Shown: piece after piece, positions 17,901-25,899 of the stretch
Position numbering within the stretch: the first letter of the stretch is position 1
Layout of the letters: each line of letters opens with the position of its first letter
From: an uncultured Chloroflexota bacterium
Lineage (GTDB): Bacteria > Chloroflexota > Anaerolineae > Aggregatilineales > Phototrophicaceae
DNA: 31,401 bases
Direction: 5' to 3'
Assembly (NCBI GenBank): GCA_937988705.1
Contig: CALKIA010000028.1
Span: forward strand, 1-31,401
The notes under the pieces: model-generated
Told to the model about the DNA's origin: nothing
Database searches by the model: none
The model's input: the letters and a program-made list of their open reading frames with translations, nothing else
Made by a program: the position numbers and the translations under genes

Positions 17901-20900
17901 GCCGACGAAATCGAAGTTGAAATTGAAGCGCGCCTGCTCGACAATGCGGCCAACAACAACGGCAATCTTAAGACCAACACGGCAACGCTTAACTTCGGCA
18001 TCGGCACAGTAACCTCTTCCGTGACAATGGATGTGGTCGAGCCAGTCTTGACCGTCCTCAAGACATTCACCCCGCCGACGGTCACGGCAGGCGGCGCGGG
18101 CGGCGCGTTCACCATTACCGTCACTAACACCGGCAATGCCAACGCCCACGAAGTCACTATGACGGATACCATCAACGCCCTTCTCAACGTGACCAGCATC
18201 ACCGTCAATCTGGCGGGCGCGCCCGGCACAACCCTGCTGGCAGACAATTCCACCACCGGCAGTCCGGCGGATGTGGATATGAGCTTTGACCGCCTCAACA
18301 TCGGCGGCTCGATTGTTGTCACCGTCAATTACACAGTCGCGGCTTCGGTCACACCACAGAGCGTCGTCAACACAGGGATCACCACCTATGACGACCTGCC
18401 CACTTCCAGCCCGGATAATGCCTTTGACCGCAACAGCACAGCAAGCGACCCCGACACGCTCACCATCGTCCGTTCCGCCGATCTGCAAATCGTCAAGACC
18501 GTCAATGACTCAACGGTCTACGAAGGCGATACGGTGACGTTTACCCTCGCCATCCAGAACAACGGCCCCTCGGATGCCAGCAACGTCGTCGTCACTGACA
18601 CGCTGCCCGCCGGGCTGACGTTCGTGAATGCCGCACCACCCATCTGCTCTGGCTCACCGCTTTCCTGTACGGTAGGCAACCTCGCCGTTGGCGCTTCGAC
18701 CAATATCATCATGACGGCAACCGTCAACGCGGGGCAGGCGGGCAACATACTCAACAACGTCGCCAGTGTATCCGCCACCGAACCCGACCCCGTGCCCGGC
18801 AACAACACCGATAACGAGCCTGTAACCGTCCTCGCTTTTGCCACCATCGGAGATCGCGTGTGGCACGATATTGATGCCGACGGCGCGCAGGATACAGGCG
18901 AGGTCGGTCTGCCCGGCCTGATCGTCACCCTCACCGGAACGGACGATACCGGCGCACCCGTCAGCCTGACGACCACCACAGGCGCAAACGGTATCTATAC
19001 CTTCCCCAACCTGAAAGCGGGGACATATACCGTCACCGTGACCCCGACAGCGGGTATGGTGGCAACAGAAAACACGTTCGCGGGCGATGTCACCGAAAAC
19101 GACACCACACCCAACATCGTGACCGCCGCTGGCGCGAACATCACCACAGTGGACTTTGGCTATCGCGGTGACAGCAGTATCGGCGATTTCGTCTGGCACG
19201 ATGCTAATGCCAACGGTATACAGGATGGAATCGAAGCGGGTATCCCCGGCGTTACCGTTACGCTGACGGGCACGGATGCTTTCGGCAATGCGCTCAACCT
19301 GACAACAACGACGGACGCGGCTGGAAACTACACCTTCGACAATCTTCTGCCCAGTGGCGCAGGCGGATACATCGTCACGGTCACGCCGCCTGCGGGCACA
19401 TCACCTGTTGCCGATACCTTCGCGGGTGACACCACCGAAAATGGCATCACACCCGGTATCGTGCTGCCCGCCAGCACCGATATTGATACAGTAGATTTCG
19501 GGCTGCGCGGCAACGCCTCCATCGGCGATACCGTCTGGCGCGATGACGACGCTGACGGAGTACAGGATGCGGGCGAACCCGGTATCCCCGGCGTCACCGT
19601 CACATTGACAGGCACAGACACTTTCGGCAATCCTGTGAGCGTCACGACGACCACCGACGCCAACGGCAACTATCTCTTCGCCAACCTGCCGCCCAGCAAT
19701 GCGACGGGCTACACCGTTGCCATCACGCCACCTGCCGGAGTCTCGCCCACCGCCGACACTTTCGCGGGCGACGCCACTGAAAACGGTACGACGCCGAACA
19801 TCGTCCTCGCTCCCAACGCCGCCATTACCACCGTAGATTTCGGCCTGCGTGGTGCAGCACAGGTCGGCGATAGCGTCTGGCGCGACGACGACGCTGATGG
19901 CGTGCAGGATGCGGGCGAACCCGGCATCCCCGGCGTCAACGTTACATTGACAGGGACGGATAGCACAGGTGCGCCTGTCAGTTTCACGACGACCACCGAC
20001 GCCAACGGCAACTATCTCTTCGCCAACCTGCCCTTCAGCGACGCGACAGGCTACACCGTCGCCACCAGCGGCGTGCCGCTCAATGGCCTCGCGCCTGTCG
20101 CCGACACCTTCGCGGGCGACACCACTGAGAATGGCACAACGCCTGCTATCATCGTGGATGCTGCCAACAACAACATCACCACTGTAGACTTCGGCTATCA
20201 GGGTACTGGCTCGATTGGCGATACCGTCTGGCGCGATGACGACGGCGACGGCGTACAGGACGCGGGCGAACCCGGAATCCCCGGCGTCACCGTCACCCTC
20301 ACGGGTACGGACGCCAATGGGGGCGCGGTCAACGTCACCACGACCACCGACGCCAACGGCAACTACCTGTTCGACAACCTGCCGCCCAGCAACGGGACGG
20401 GCTACACTGTCGCCATCACCCCACCTGCGGGCGTATCCCCCACTGCCGACACCTTCCCCGGCGACACCACCGAGAATGGTACGACACCCAATGTCGTCCT
20501 TGCCCCCGGCGCGGACATCCTCACGGTGGATTTCGGGCTGCGCGGTTCGGCTCAGGTTGGCGATACCGTCTGGCGCGACGACGATGCCGACGGCGTGCAG
20601 GATGCGGGTGAACCCGGTATCCCCGGCGTCACCGTTACCCTGACTGGAACCGATAGTTCTGGCGCACCCATCAGCTTCACCACAACCACCGACGCGAATG
20701 GCAGCTATCTGTTCACTAACCTTCCCTTCAGCGACGCGGTAGGCTACACCGTCGCCACCAGCGGCGCGCCGCTCAACGGCCTCGCGCCTGTGGCCGACAC
20801 CTTCGCGGGCGACGCCACCGAAAATGGCACGACACCTGCCATTATCGTGGATGCCGCCAACAACAATATCACGACAGTGGATTTCGGCTATCAGGGCACT

Positions 20901-23900
20901 GGCTCAATCGGCGATACCGTCTGGCGTAACGACGACGGCGATGGCGTGCAGGATGCAGGCGAACCCGGTATCCCCGGCGTTACCGTCACCCTGACAGGCA
21001 CGGACGCCAACGGCGGCGCGGTCAGCGTCACCACGACCACCGACGCCAACGGCAGCTACTTGTTCGACAACCTGCCACCGAGCAACGGCACAGGCTACAC
21101 CGTCACCATCACACCGCCTGCGGGCATATCCCCCACTGCCGACACTTTCGCGGGCGATGTCACTGAGAACGGCACAACGCCAAACATTGTCCTTGCCCCT
21201 AACGCCGACATCCTCACGGTAGACTTCGGCCTGCGTGGTTCGGCTCAGGTTGGCGATACCGTCTGGCGCGATGACGACGCCGATGGCGTGCAGGATGCGG
21301 GCGAACCCGGTATCCCCAGCGTTACCGTCACCCTGACAGGCACGGACGCCAGCGGCGCGCCTGTCAGCTTCACCACGACTACCGACGCCAACGGTAACTA
21401 TCTGTTCACCAACCTTCCCTTCAGCAGCGCGGCAGGCTACACCGTCGCCAACAGCGGCGCGCCGCTCAACGGCCTCGCGCCTGTCGCCGACACCTTCGCG
21501 GGCGACGCCGCCGAAAACGGCACAACACCCGCTGTCGTAGTGGACGCCGCCAACAACTACATCACCACTGTAGACTTCGGCTACCAGGGTACGCAGAGCG
21601 TCTCCGGCAGCGTGTGGCGCGACGACGATGGTGGCGGCACACAAAACGGTGTCGAACCGGATTTGTCAGGTATCACGGTGACACTGACGGGCACGGATGC
21701 CAACGGGACGCCTGCCAGCTTTACGACGACCACCGACGCCGCTGGGAACTACAGCTTCGACAATGTGCCGCCCGGCGACTACATCGTCACCGTCACGCCG
21801 CCTGCGGGCTTCAGCGTGACCAACGACGCTTTCCCCGGTGATGTTACCGAGAACAGTCAGACGCCTATCACCGTCACGGCGGGCAATGACGTAACCGCCG
21901 TAGATTTCGGCTATCGTGGAACAGGCTCGCTCGGTGATCGCATCTGGCACGATCAGGATGGTGACGGCGCACAGGACGCGGGCGAACCCGGCCTATCCGG
22001 CCTCACCGTCACTCTTACGGGCATAGACCCCTTTGGAAACGCCGTCAACCTGACGACTACAACGGGCGCGAACGGCATTTACACCTTCGCCAACCTGCCC
22101 CCCAGTGGCGCAGGCGACTACACCGTCACCGTGACAACGCCACCTGCGGGCACAACGCCGACCTTCGACCTTGATGGTATCGGCACGGCCCACACGACGG
22201 CTGCTGCCCTCGCGCCCGGTCAGAATCGCACTGATGTAGACTTCGGCTATCAGGGCACTGGCTCGATTGGGGATCGCGTCTGGCGCGACGATAACGGCGA
22301 CGGCGTGCAGGATGCGGGCGAACCCGGCATCCCCGGTGTCACTGTCACCCTCACAGGCACGGATGCCTTCGGCAACCCCATCAATGCAACCACCACGACA
22401 GGCGCGAACGGCATCTACATCTTCGATAACCTGCTGGTGGGCAGTTATATCGTCACCGTGACACCCCCGGCGGGCATGACTCCTACCTTCGATCTCGACG
22501 GTGTTGCAACGCCCGACACGGCGAATGTGCCTCTTACCGCAGGGCAGGATCGTACCGACGCCGACTTTGGCTATCAGGGACTCGGTTCGCTCGGTGATCG
22601 TGTCTGGCACGATCAGGATGGCGACGGCCTACAGGATGCGGGCGAACCCGGTCTGCCCGGTCTCACCGTTACACTCGCTGGTACGGACGCCTTCGGCAAC
22701 GCCGTCACCTTGACGACGACAACGGGCGCGAACGGGGCATACCTGTTCGACGACCTGCCGCCCAGCGACGCAGCAGGCTACACCGTTACCGTGACAACGC
22801 CACCCGCTGGCACTATACCGACCTTTGATCTGGACGGGATTGCCACACCCGATGTTGCTGTTGCTACACTCGCCGCCAGCCAGGATCGCACTGATGTAGA
22901 TTTCGGCTATCAGGGTACTGGCTCGATTGGCGATTTCGTCTGGCTCGACAGCGACTCCGACGGTGTGCAGGATGCAGGCGAACAAGGCATCGCCAACGTC
23001 ACCGTGACGCTGACAGGCACAGACGCTTTCGGTAACACGGTCACATTCACCACGACCACTGATGCCAATGGCTTCTACCTGTTCGACAACCTGCTGGCAG
23101 GTGATTACCTTATCACGGTCACGCCGCCTGCGGGCATGGCAAACACCTTTGACAGCAACACGGGAGAAGACGATGATACACCCGTCACGCTTCTCCCCGG
23201 ACAGGATCGTCTGGACGTGGATTTTGGCTATCATCGCCTGCCACCGCCGCCTGTGAGCGCCGCCATCACACCAACCAGCACGCCCGTCCCGACAGCCAAC
23301 ACACCGGAACCGGCTGCCTGCACGTTGGGCTGTACCTCAAATCAGGTCTATCACACCAACCGTACCGGCGACTGGGAAATCTTCCGCCTCGGCAGCGTCC
23401 CCGGCCAACCGGACTCGGACGCCAATCTGACGCAGAATACGGCGGATGATGTTGAACCGTCGCGTTCGCCGGACGGCCAGTGGATCGCCTTTGCCAGCAA
23501 CCGCGACGGCAACTGGGAAATCTACGTCACGCCGATGGACGGCGACACGACCCGCACGCAGCGCGTCACCCGCAACACCATCGCCATTGACGCCGACCCG
23601 GTGTGGGGTCCCGGCAATCTCGTCGCCTATGAATCCACCCGCGACGGCAACTGGGAACTGTATGTGGTGGACATGGAAACGGGTGCGGAGTATCGTCTGA
23701 CTGACAACACCACCAGCGACCTGAACGCTTACTGGTCGCCCGATGGCTCGAAACTGCTCTTCCAGAGTGATCGCACCGGCCAGTGGCAAATCTACGTCAT
23801 GGACATTGCCACCGGGCTTGTGACGGCCCTCAGCGATGGAAGCGACAACGACCTCGACCCACAGTATTCGCCCGATGGTCAGCAGATCGTGTTCCGCTCC

Positions 23901-24458
23901 ATCGGCGCGGATGGCAGGAGCGTCGTTCACCTCATGGACGCCAGCGGCCAGAATCGCGTGGCAATTTCCGACGCAGCGGGCGATGCCACCAACATGGCGT
24001 GGTCGCCCGATGGCAGCCTGATCGCCTACCAGTCCGATCTGGACGGCGACCTCGACATCTACGTCTATCAGCTATCGAGCGAACAGACACGCCATCTCAC
24101 CGACAACACCATCGCCGACTATGCTCCGACATGGCTGTGCGGCACGACAGAAATCATCTTTACCTCCGACATCATGGGCAACCCTGACATCTTCCAGGTC
24201 AGTGCGCTGGCAATCACTGCGCCTGCCGTTGATGTAGCCGAGGAAGCCCAGCAGCTTACCGCCCATCCGGCGGTGGACATCTACCCGATGGACGCCCCCT
24301 CCGAAGAGAATGCCAGTCAGGAGGGCAGGCTGCCGTCGCTGCTCGACAGCACTCTGGGACACACCAGCTTCCTCCAGCCGGATGTCTCCATGACGCCGCC
24401 CGACCTGTCGCTGGAGCGCGGCGAACCCTGGCGACCAGTCAGAACTTGCCGGGGCTAA
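11985..24458 (+). CDS. Giant secreted surface protein: Pro-rich stalk, DUF11 repeats, 13 SdrD_B repeats, TolB-like propeller
   Basis: 4157 residues. Order: signal-like N-terminus with hydrophobic stretch about 16-30 and possible cleavage near SVIAQ; ten PPPPTD(V/M) units (about 59-128); a small Cys/His module (C136 H137 ... H164 ... H175 ... C183); Thr/Pro linker to about 260; about 12 DUF11-like beta domains (about 270-2285); 13 SdrD_B-like repeats (2288-3751), most with a DxDADGxxDxGE calcium-binding-type loop; a TPTS linker; a PD40/TolB-like beta-propeller of about six blades (about 3785-4085, motifs such as SPDGQWIAFAS and DGNWEIYV). No LPXTG sorting signal and no C-terminal membrane segment is seen. 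Likely role: adhesion or a cell-surface stalk, inferred from architecture. ATG 11985 is the first start after an in-frame TAG; the ribosome site is weak. Long minus-strand frames inside are shadows of high GC3. Confidence 0.88.
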   Translation: MASSRKALHRAHKLNVRLFIVVIALLIFSLDGPPQASVIAQDAPPPTDDGGATEHTVQPPPTDVPPPPTDVPPPPTDVPPPPTDMPPPPTDVPPPPTDVPPPPTDMPPPPTDVPPPPTDMPPPPTDVPTERLITICHVAGRADDPASYNTLTLPYNAVYGQGGHFNEDGSPQAGHEDDSLGACPEIPTQQPTSTPSLTPTSTPTNTPTDTPTSTPTITLTPSATLEPSHTPLSPTETPTPSETPVTPSPESTEEEAAVETPIYPALPGIQIGDPALSKLGTLFPGDTGLPGEQLTWTVTVSNTSALPETGIIVSDTIRNDQRIDAVRTDQGTISFSGQDVTANIGTLNPGQSVNFYIDVTVLGSPSDGLLRNTATSNYGTTTSATLAVPAAPISDPDPVVVVNPSAENVFAGNQTCFTATFTNGDDPGTDDPGYGPYLLVTIPPGVTFDSATFLGSNLGSAGLVTLVGTFTTANGLTLIDPISGAAITGLDGGELYLIKLPIGSVVEGNPPLVTTLCVTTDPLAPIYVPLPITVTPVFEFGNTPTGDNGSIVGNTVTKTITPILVTFEKANTVPEGERPPGPTWTYNYILTATLAPGQTLTNVNFRDVMPNLGIGGPLRFDYEEGSTIIGGTCSVTGPTITEPIPANGETLTVNLGNMTETSNTNPCTVTVTYSGYILDILDEAGNSPNELPVTNTASFDGDHPLRPAGDPPLTDSTTIRAEHNVFQKSVNPGTAVPGTTLNYSVVLQITDYGTIDQMVITDTVPDGIDFVVGSANITVPGYSGPITPSVVTNGDGTLTVTFCVLDAGPTCVVNPPATFPAGTSGTLTYQGVVRQTYRATGQPVRAADGLANTVLADYSLTDGSSQQDGSSAIVAIPAVTLDKTTFSTPANGVGFVHGETVRFRLTATIPSGDTRNIVIQDFFPLPVFDAADGDYGIAAGGPTALDSITNTVGECSTYPLAIVDNPPAQFERCGIYFVASQSDIPLSDVTPYSVSVNAATNSISINIQDTNQPSGPRRVTFDVVIAVIDRPFADDLYLSNQARIISQNTPGITLIADAIDYVNVGAPVLEITKGVASTSGSGTISPITNPIDGNLTDADAGNLVTYVITVENVGGAPAYAARIFDDVPPDLVGCVLVSVTNGGGTPLAFTGNLFVSPGITLTNPLPGLRAGASANAARALVTVTCALANGVSPSQVILNTGNVDWRPLDPVTQPGLVSPPMGTYTPISDTATVTIAEPTINKTADRTLATIGEIVRYTIVADIPEGATDNVAIVDTLPAGMAFVGCVNITALAGLSSSLGAFSCGNMAPTIAAVGGQPARQATFDLGDLTTTVASSNSTLTVTIVFDAVVTDVAGNVRGTTLTNDVDMTYTSGSSNFAITDDTPPTVTVIEPTLQIDKSANPVTGDAGDTITFTIIISHTAASNADAFDVQFSDTLPTDMTCVSVTNTAGVAPITLSGCATPIAAFWDTIPDGQSSTLQITATLNSTVQPLQQITNTGSIPDYDTLPQDNATDLSPFHPGPEDRERSYNTTDPALVTVNPVTVAKTRTATSETFTSGANVVIGETVTYQVTLTVPEGVSNNVVFTDLLDNGLVFRDLRESPIGFATITFPAGVTSSIGSSTTILSNADAAVILPAGRQTTFNFGTITNTNSSNGTPEQIVITYEVVVVDIGANARGSQRNNAAQLSYTRGTPPGGTQTQTVSAANVIVVEPTLSINKTANPVTGDAGDTITFTMVISHTAASNEDAFNVVLTDIVPANMTYVAGSFANVAGVAATLNDSAAPTLTATWASLTENPDQTSTISFQATINANVGSGLVITNTANAVYDSLPENGSHPANEEDLDSPYVATDGERDYTATDPATVTVVAPNFAKSVFSTSFADTGTGQFTGAPDLAIGERIVFRMVAQIPEGVSPITITDPLPNAMSVISSRVVRIGANLSGLALAVGDPGAVAGSTVTFTFGTLTNAPDGVNTAADEIEVEIEARLLDNAANNNGNLKTNTATLNFGIGTVTSSVTMDVVEPVLTVLKTFTPPTVTAGGAGGAFTITVTNTGNANAHEVTMTDTINALLNVTSITVNLAGAPGTTLLADNSTTGSPADVDMSFDRLNIGGSIVVTVNYTVAASVTPQSVVNTGITTYDDLPTSSPDNAFDRNSTASDPDTLTIVRSADLQIVKTVNDSTVYEGDTVTFTLAIQNNGPSDASNVVVTDTLPAGLTFVNAAPPICSGSPLSCTVGNLAVGASTNIIMTATVNAGQAGNILNNVASVSATEPDPVPGNNTDNEPVTVLAFATIGDRVWHDIDADGAQDTGEVGLPGLIVTLTGTDDTGAPVSLTTTTGANGIYTFPNLKAGTYTVTVTPTAGMVATENTFAGDVTENDTTPNIVTAAGANITTVDFGYRGDSSIGDFVWHDANANGIQDGIEAGIPGVTVTLTGTDAFGNALNLTTTTDAAGNYTFDNLLPSGAGGYIVTVTPPAGTSPVADTFAGDTTENGITPGIVLPASTDIDTVDFGLRGNASIGDTVWRDDDADGVQDAGEPGIPGVTVTLTGTDTFGNPVSVTTTTDANGNYLFANLPPSNATGYTVAITPPAGVSPTADTFAGDATENGTTPNIVLAPNAAITTVDFGLRGAAQVGDSVWRDDDADGVQDAGEPGIPGVNVTLTGTDSTGAPVSFTTTTDANGNYLFANLPFSDATGYTVATSGVPLNGLAPVADTFAGDTTENGTTPAIIVDAANNNITTVDFGYQGTGSIGDTVWRDDDGDGVQDAGEPGIPGVTVTLTGTDANGGAVNVTTTTDANGNYLFDNLPPSNGTGYTVAITPPAGVSPTADTFPGDTTENGTTPNVVLAPGADILTVDFGLRGSAQVGDTVWRDDDADGVQDAGEPGIPGVTVTLTGTDSSGAPISFTTTTDANGSYLFTNLPFSDAVGYTVATSGAPLNGLAPVADTFAGDATENGTTPAIIVDAANNNITTVDFGYQGTGSIGDTVWRNDDGDGVQDAGEPGIPGVTVTLTGTDANGGAVSVTTTTDANGSYLFDNLPPSNGTGYTVTITPPAGISPTADTFAGDVTENGTTPNIVLAPNADILTVDFGLRGSAQVGDTVWRDDDADGVQDAGEPGIPSVTVTLTGTDASGAPVSFTTTTDANGNYLFTNLPFSSAAGYTVANSGAPLNGLAPVADTFAGDAAENGTTPAVVVDAANNYITTVDFGYQGTQSVSGSVWRDDDGGGTQNGVEPDLSGITVTLTGTDANGTPASFTTTTDAAGNYSFDNVPPGDYIVTVTPPAGFSVTNDAFPGDVTENSQTPITVTAGNDVTAVDFGYRGTGSLGDRIWHDQDGDGAQDAGEPGLSGLTVTLTGIDPFGNAVNLTTTTGANGIYTFANLPPSGAGDYTVTVTTPPAGTTPTFDLDGIGTAHTTAAALAPGQNRTDVDFGYQGTGSIGDRVWRDDNGDGVQDAGEPGIPGVTVTLTGTDAFGNPINATTTTGANGIYIFDNLLVGSYIVTVTPPAGMTPTFDLDGVATPDTANVPLTAGQDRTDADFGYQGLGSLGDRVWHDQDGDGLQDAGEPGLPGLTVTLAGTDAFGNAVTLTTTTGANGAYLFDDLPPSDAAGYTVTVTTPPAGTIPTFDLDGIATPDVAVATLAASQDRTDVDFGYQGTGSIGDFVWLDSDSDGVQDAGEQGIANVTVTLTGTDAFGNTVTFTTTTDANGFYLFDNLLAGDYLITVTPPAGMANTFDSNTGEDDDTPVTLLPGQDRLDVDFGYHRLPPPPVSAAITPTSTPVPTANTPEPAACTLGCTSNQVYHTNRTGDWEIFRLGSVPGQPDSDANLTQNTADDVEPSRSPDGQWIAFASNRDGNWEIYVTPMDGDTTRTQRVTRNTIAIDADPVWGPGNLVAYESTRDGNWELYVVDMETGAEYRLTDNTTSDLNAYWSPDGSKLLFQSDRTGQWQIYVMDIATGLVTALSDGSDNDLDPQYSPDGQQIVFRSIGADGRSVVHLMDASGQNRVAISDAAGDATNMAWSPDGSLIAYQSDLDGDLDIYVYQLSSEQTRHLTDNTIADYAPTWLCGTTEIIFTSDIMGNPDIFQVSALAITAPAVDVAEEAQQLTAHPAVDIYPMDAPSEENASQEGRLPSLLDSTLGHTSFLQPDVSMTPPDLSLERGEPWRPVRTCRG
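12161..12367. repeat. Tandem 21-bp (heptapeptide PPPPTDV/M) repeats
   Basis: About ten head-to-tail 21-bp units encode PPPPTDV or PPPPTDM. Near-identical 63-bp blocks (V-V-M order) recur, showing expansion by whole blocks. The Pro-rich segment is expected to be an extended, stiff spacer just after the signal peptide. This is a likely site of copy-number variation. Confidence 0.9.
16155..18038. repeat. Duplicated two-domain DUF11 block inside the giant gene
   Basis: Two consecutive blocks start with the same motif: residues from 1391 and from 1710 share ANPVTGDAGDTITFT and ISHTAASN, followed by a second DUF11 module of the IPEG/VPEG type. Block lengths are 957 bp and 927 bp. Other DUF11 modules of the protein are much less alike, so this pair is a later duplication. 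Confidence 0.7.
18846..23237. repeat. Thirteen tandem SdrD_B-like domain repeats
   Basis: Repeat starts (at the I/V/L-GD-x-(V/I)-W motif): 18846, 19179, 19521, 19863, 20214, 20556, 20907, 21249, 21600, 21930, 22266, 22590, 22926; end 23237. Each is 104-117 residues: GDxVWxDxDxDGxQDxGE, then VTVTLTGTD, TTTTDANGxYxF, xxYTVTxTPPAG and VDFGYxG. Repeat 9 is the most degenerate (GSVWRDDDGGGTQNGVE). Repeats 10-12 share a distinct PTFDLDG variant and form a second subfamily. Confidence 0.88.
19521..21599. repeat. Higher-order repeat: three copies of a 693-bp A+B domain pair
   Basis: Repeats 3-8 alternate two types with exact spacing: type A (342 bp, IGD start, LPPSN, PTADTF) at 19521, 20214, 20907; type B (351 bp, VGD start, LPFS, SGxPLNGLAPVADTF) at 19863, 20556, 21249. 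The period is exactly 693 bp (231 residues) with no indels. Type A copies 2 and 3 differ at about nine of 114 residues while many third codon positions differ. Confidence 0.9.
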
Positions 24459-24496
24459 TCCTGATGTAAGGGCACCAGCGACTGTGCCTCCCTCCT

Positions 24497-24536
24497 AAAA
24501 TCGGCGTCTGTACGTTCTCGCACAGACGCCGATTTT
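24497..24536. terminator. Strong bidirectional intrinsic terminator after the giant gene
   Basis: AAAATCGGCGTCTGT (24497-24511) and ACAGACGCCGATTTT (24522-24536) are perfect 15-bp arms around a 10-nt loop, with A- and T-runs at the two outer ends. It lies 38 nt after the stop of the giant gene and would stop transcription from either side. Confidence 0.92.
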
Positions 24537-24540
24537 ATTT

Positions 24541-25014
24541 CCGCTGTAATCCCATTCGGCTGTCATGAGATTACAGAGTTGTTACCGAACAATCGTAACT
24601 AAAGCACCGTTCTTCAAAGGTTATTTATGAATATCGTAAACCTGCCTATCGCCATAGGTCTAGTACCATTTGTCACAAAGGTAACTTCTCCTTTTGTAAC
24701 ATGCTGTTCTCAATAAGAATGAGCAACTTCGCATTAGAAGCACTCTCCCCCTCGCACAACGCCGGCGCGGCGATCATACAGCGCATGACCCTTCCTATCA
24801 AACATCGGCAGGCAGTACGCTGCCCCCATCCCTACGGGACGTGACCACCGAACTACCTGCCTAAAAAGCCGCCCGACAAATATGCATTCAGAGAAGCCAC
24901 TGGATTAGAGGCGGCTTTTTTGTTTGACAGGCTCCTTCCCTGCGCTGTTCCCGCGTGGTTGAGCGTTGTGCTCGACACGCTGGCGAAACCAGCAATAGCA
25001 GAGGGAGTAACTTC
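24541..25014 (+). promoter_or_regulatory. Structured leader region upstream of the sigma-like gene
   Basis: No gene is supported in these 474 bp. Visible structure: TGTAATC/GATTACA (24545-24575), CCTAT/ATAGG (24644-24657), and a compact set where GGCAGG (24807-24812) can pair with CCTGCC (24856-24861) or, exclusively, GGCAG (24811-24815) with CTGCC (24820-24824); TCCC/GGGA (24829-24839) forms a hairpin in between. Directly after comes a terminator: AAAAAGCCGCC (24863-24873) with GGCGGCTTTTT (24910-24920) and TTTTTTG. Mutually exclusive stems before a terminator resemble an attenuator or riboswitch. No known riboswitch class is recognised. Confidence 0.4.
24863..24921 (+). terminator. Terminator-like hairpin 94 nt before the sigma-like gene
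   Basis: Perfect 11-bp arms AAAAAGCCGCC and GGCGGCTTTTT, a 36-nt loop, and a run of six T followed by GTTTGACAGG. A TTGACA (24924-24929) directly follows, but no good -10 box is seen at the right distance. Confidence 0.6.
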
Positions 25015-25899
25015 ATGCACGACCAGACGATTTGCAGCAACCGATTTGATATTCGCCCGTTTCCGCGTGTTGCGACCTATCCGACAGGCTGGGCAGGTTA
25101 TCGTACTTTTGCCGAGATTATGGAGGACTGCACACCGTTGGCAGCTACTCTGATCCGAAAACATGGGATCGCGTTCCAGGATTTCCCGGATGCACTTCAG
25201 CGCGGGTTTATGGTCGTCTGGGAACGGCTGGCAAAGGATACCCAAATGTTTGCTCATGCGGACAAATACATCGTCGCACGGATTGTAGAAGCGAACTGCG
25301 GCACGAATTACTGGCGGCGGCATGATCGCCATCTCAGCCTGGACGCGCTGGAAGGTGTCATTACCGAAGATCACCCCGACGAGTGGATGATCACCGGGCT
25401 GGAAGCCAACCGCAGTGAGGTCTGGGCAGCCTGGGCAACCGCTGCTGATATGCGGATTGACATCGAACGCATCTTTGCACGACTGGTCGCCAAATACGAA
25501 GCTCAGCCAGAACCTCACCGTTTCCGCTACATAGTCGCGCTGTATTATGTGACGACACAGGTCAAGCTGGAGGATGCGGCGCTCATCGCTGGGATCAATC
25601 ATCACTATCTGCTGGACGATTACGCCAGTATCGTTCGCAAGGATGTGCAGCAGGCATTCGGTGAACTGTACCGTCCAGGGTTGCGCTGGATTGACAAATT
25701 CAAACGTGGACATCAGACACCGGCATTGCTGGTGCTGGAGAAGTATCAGCGCAATCCGCGCATGATCTACGCCATCCGTTCGCTGCTGGAGGAGCAGCCG
25801 CCGACAGAGGCACGACTCCAATGTCCATGGCCCAACAACAATCAGTATCGAGCAAAGGCGCACAAAGCGCTGATGAAAGCCTACGGCTGTTCCGCATGA
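25015..25899 (+). CDS. Sigma-70-like (ECF-type) putative transcription factor
   Basis: 294 residues from ATG 25015, which has GAGGGAG about 8 nt upstream. Residues about 53-113 (FQDFPDALQRGFMVVWERL, then YIVARIVEANCGTNYWRRHD and RHLSLDALEG) resemble sigma region 2: a helix with D-x-x-Q-x-x-F-x-x-x-W, then an R-rich segment and a LSLD stretch. Residues about 185-235 (YIVALYYVTTQVKLEDAALI followed by AGINHHYLLDDY) could be the helix-turn-helix of region 4. The spacing is longer than in common ECF factors and the C-terminal about 60 residues are unique. A sigma factor on a mobile element could switch on element genes. The match is by eye and remote; other helical DNA-binding folds are possible. 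Confidence 0.45.
   Translation: MHDQTICSNRFDIRPFPRVATYPTGWAGYRTFAEIMEDCTPLAATLIRKHGIAFQDFPDALQRGFMVVWERLAKDTQMFAHADKYIVARIVEANCGTNYWRRHDRHLSLDALEGVITEDHPDEWMITGLEANRSEVWAAWATAADMRIDIERIFARLVAKYEAQPEPHRFRYIVALYYVTTQVKLEDAALIAGINHHYLLDDYASIVRKDVQQAFGELYRPGLRWIDKFKRGHQTPALLVLEKYQRNPRMIYAIRSLLEEQPPTEARLQCPWPNNNQYRAKAHKALMKAYGCSA

Noticed and set aside
12726..18488. Long minus-strand frames (350, 519, 454 codons) inside the giant gene
   Set aside because: They are low-complexity shadows created by high GC at third codon positions and repeated sequence; the plus strand encodes well-formed DUF11 domains.
23238..24458. Search for LPXTG-type sorting signal or membrane anchor at the C-terminus of the giant protein
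   Set aside because: None is present; the protein ends in a polar, Pro-containing tail (RPVRTCRG).
24924..24960. TTGACA as the -35 box of a sigma-like gene promoter
   Set aside because: The sequence 16-18 nt downstream is GC-rich with no -10-like hexamer.
24853..25863. Minus-strand frame of 336 codons
   Set aside because: It is antisense to the sigma-like gene, which has a good ribosome site and terminators; the minus frame also runs through a terminator hairpin.
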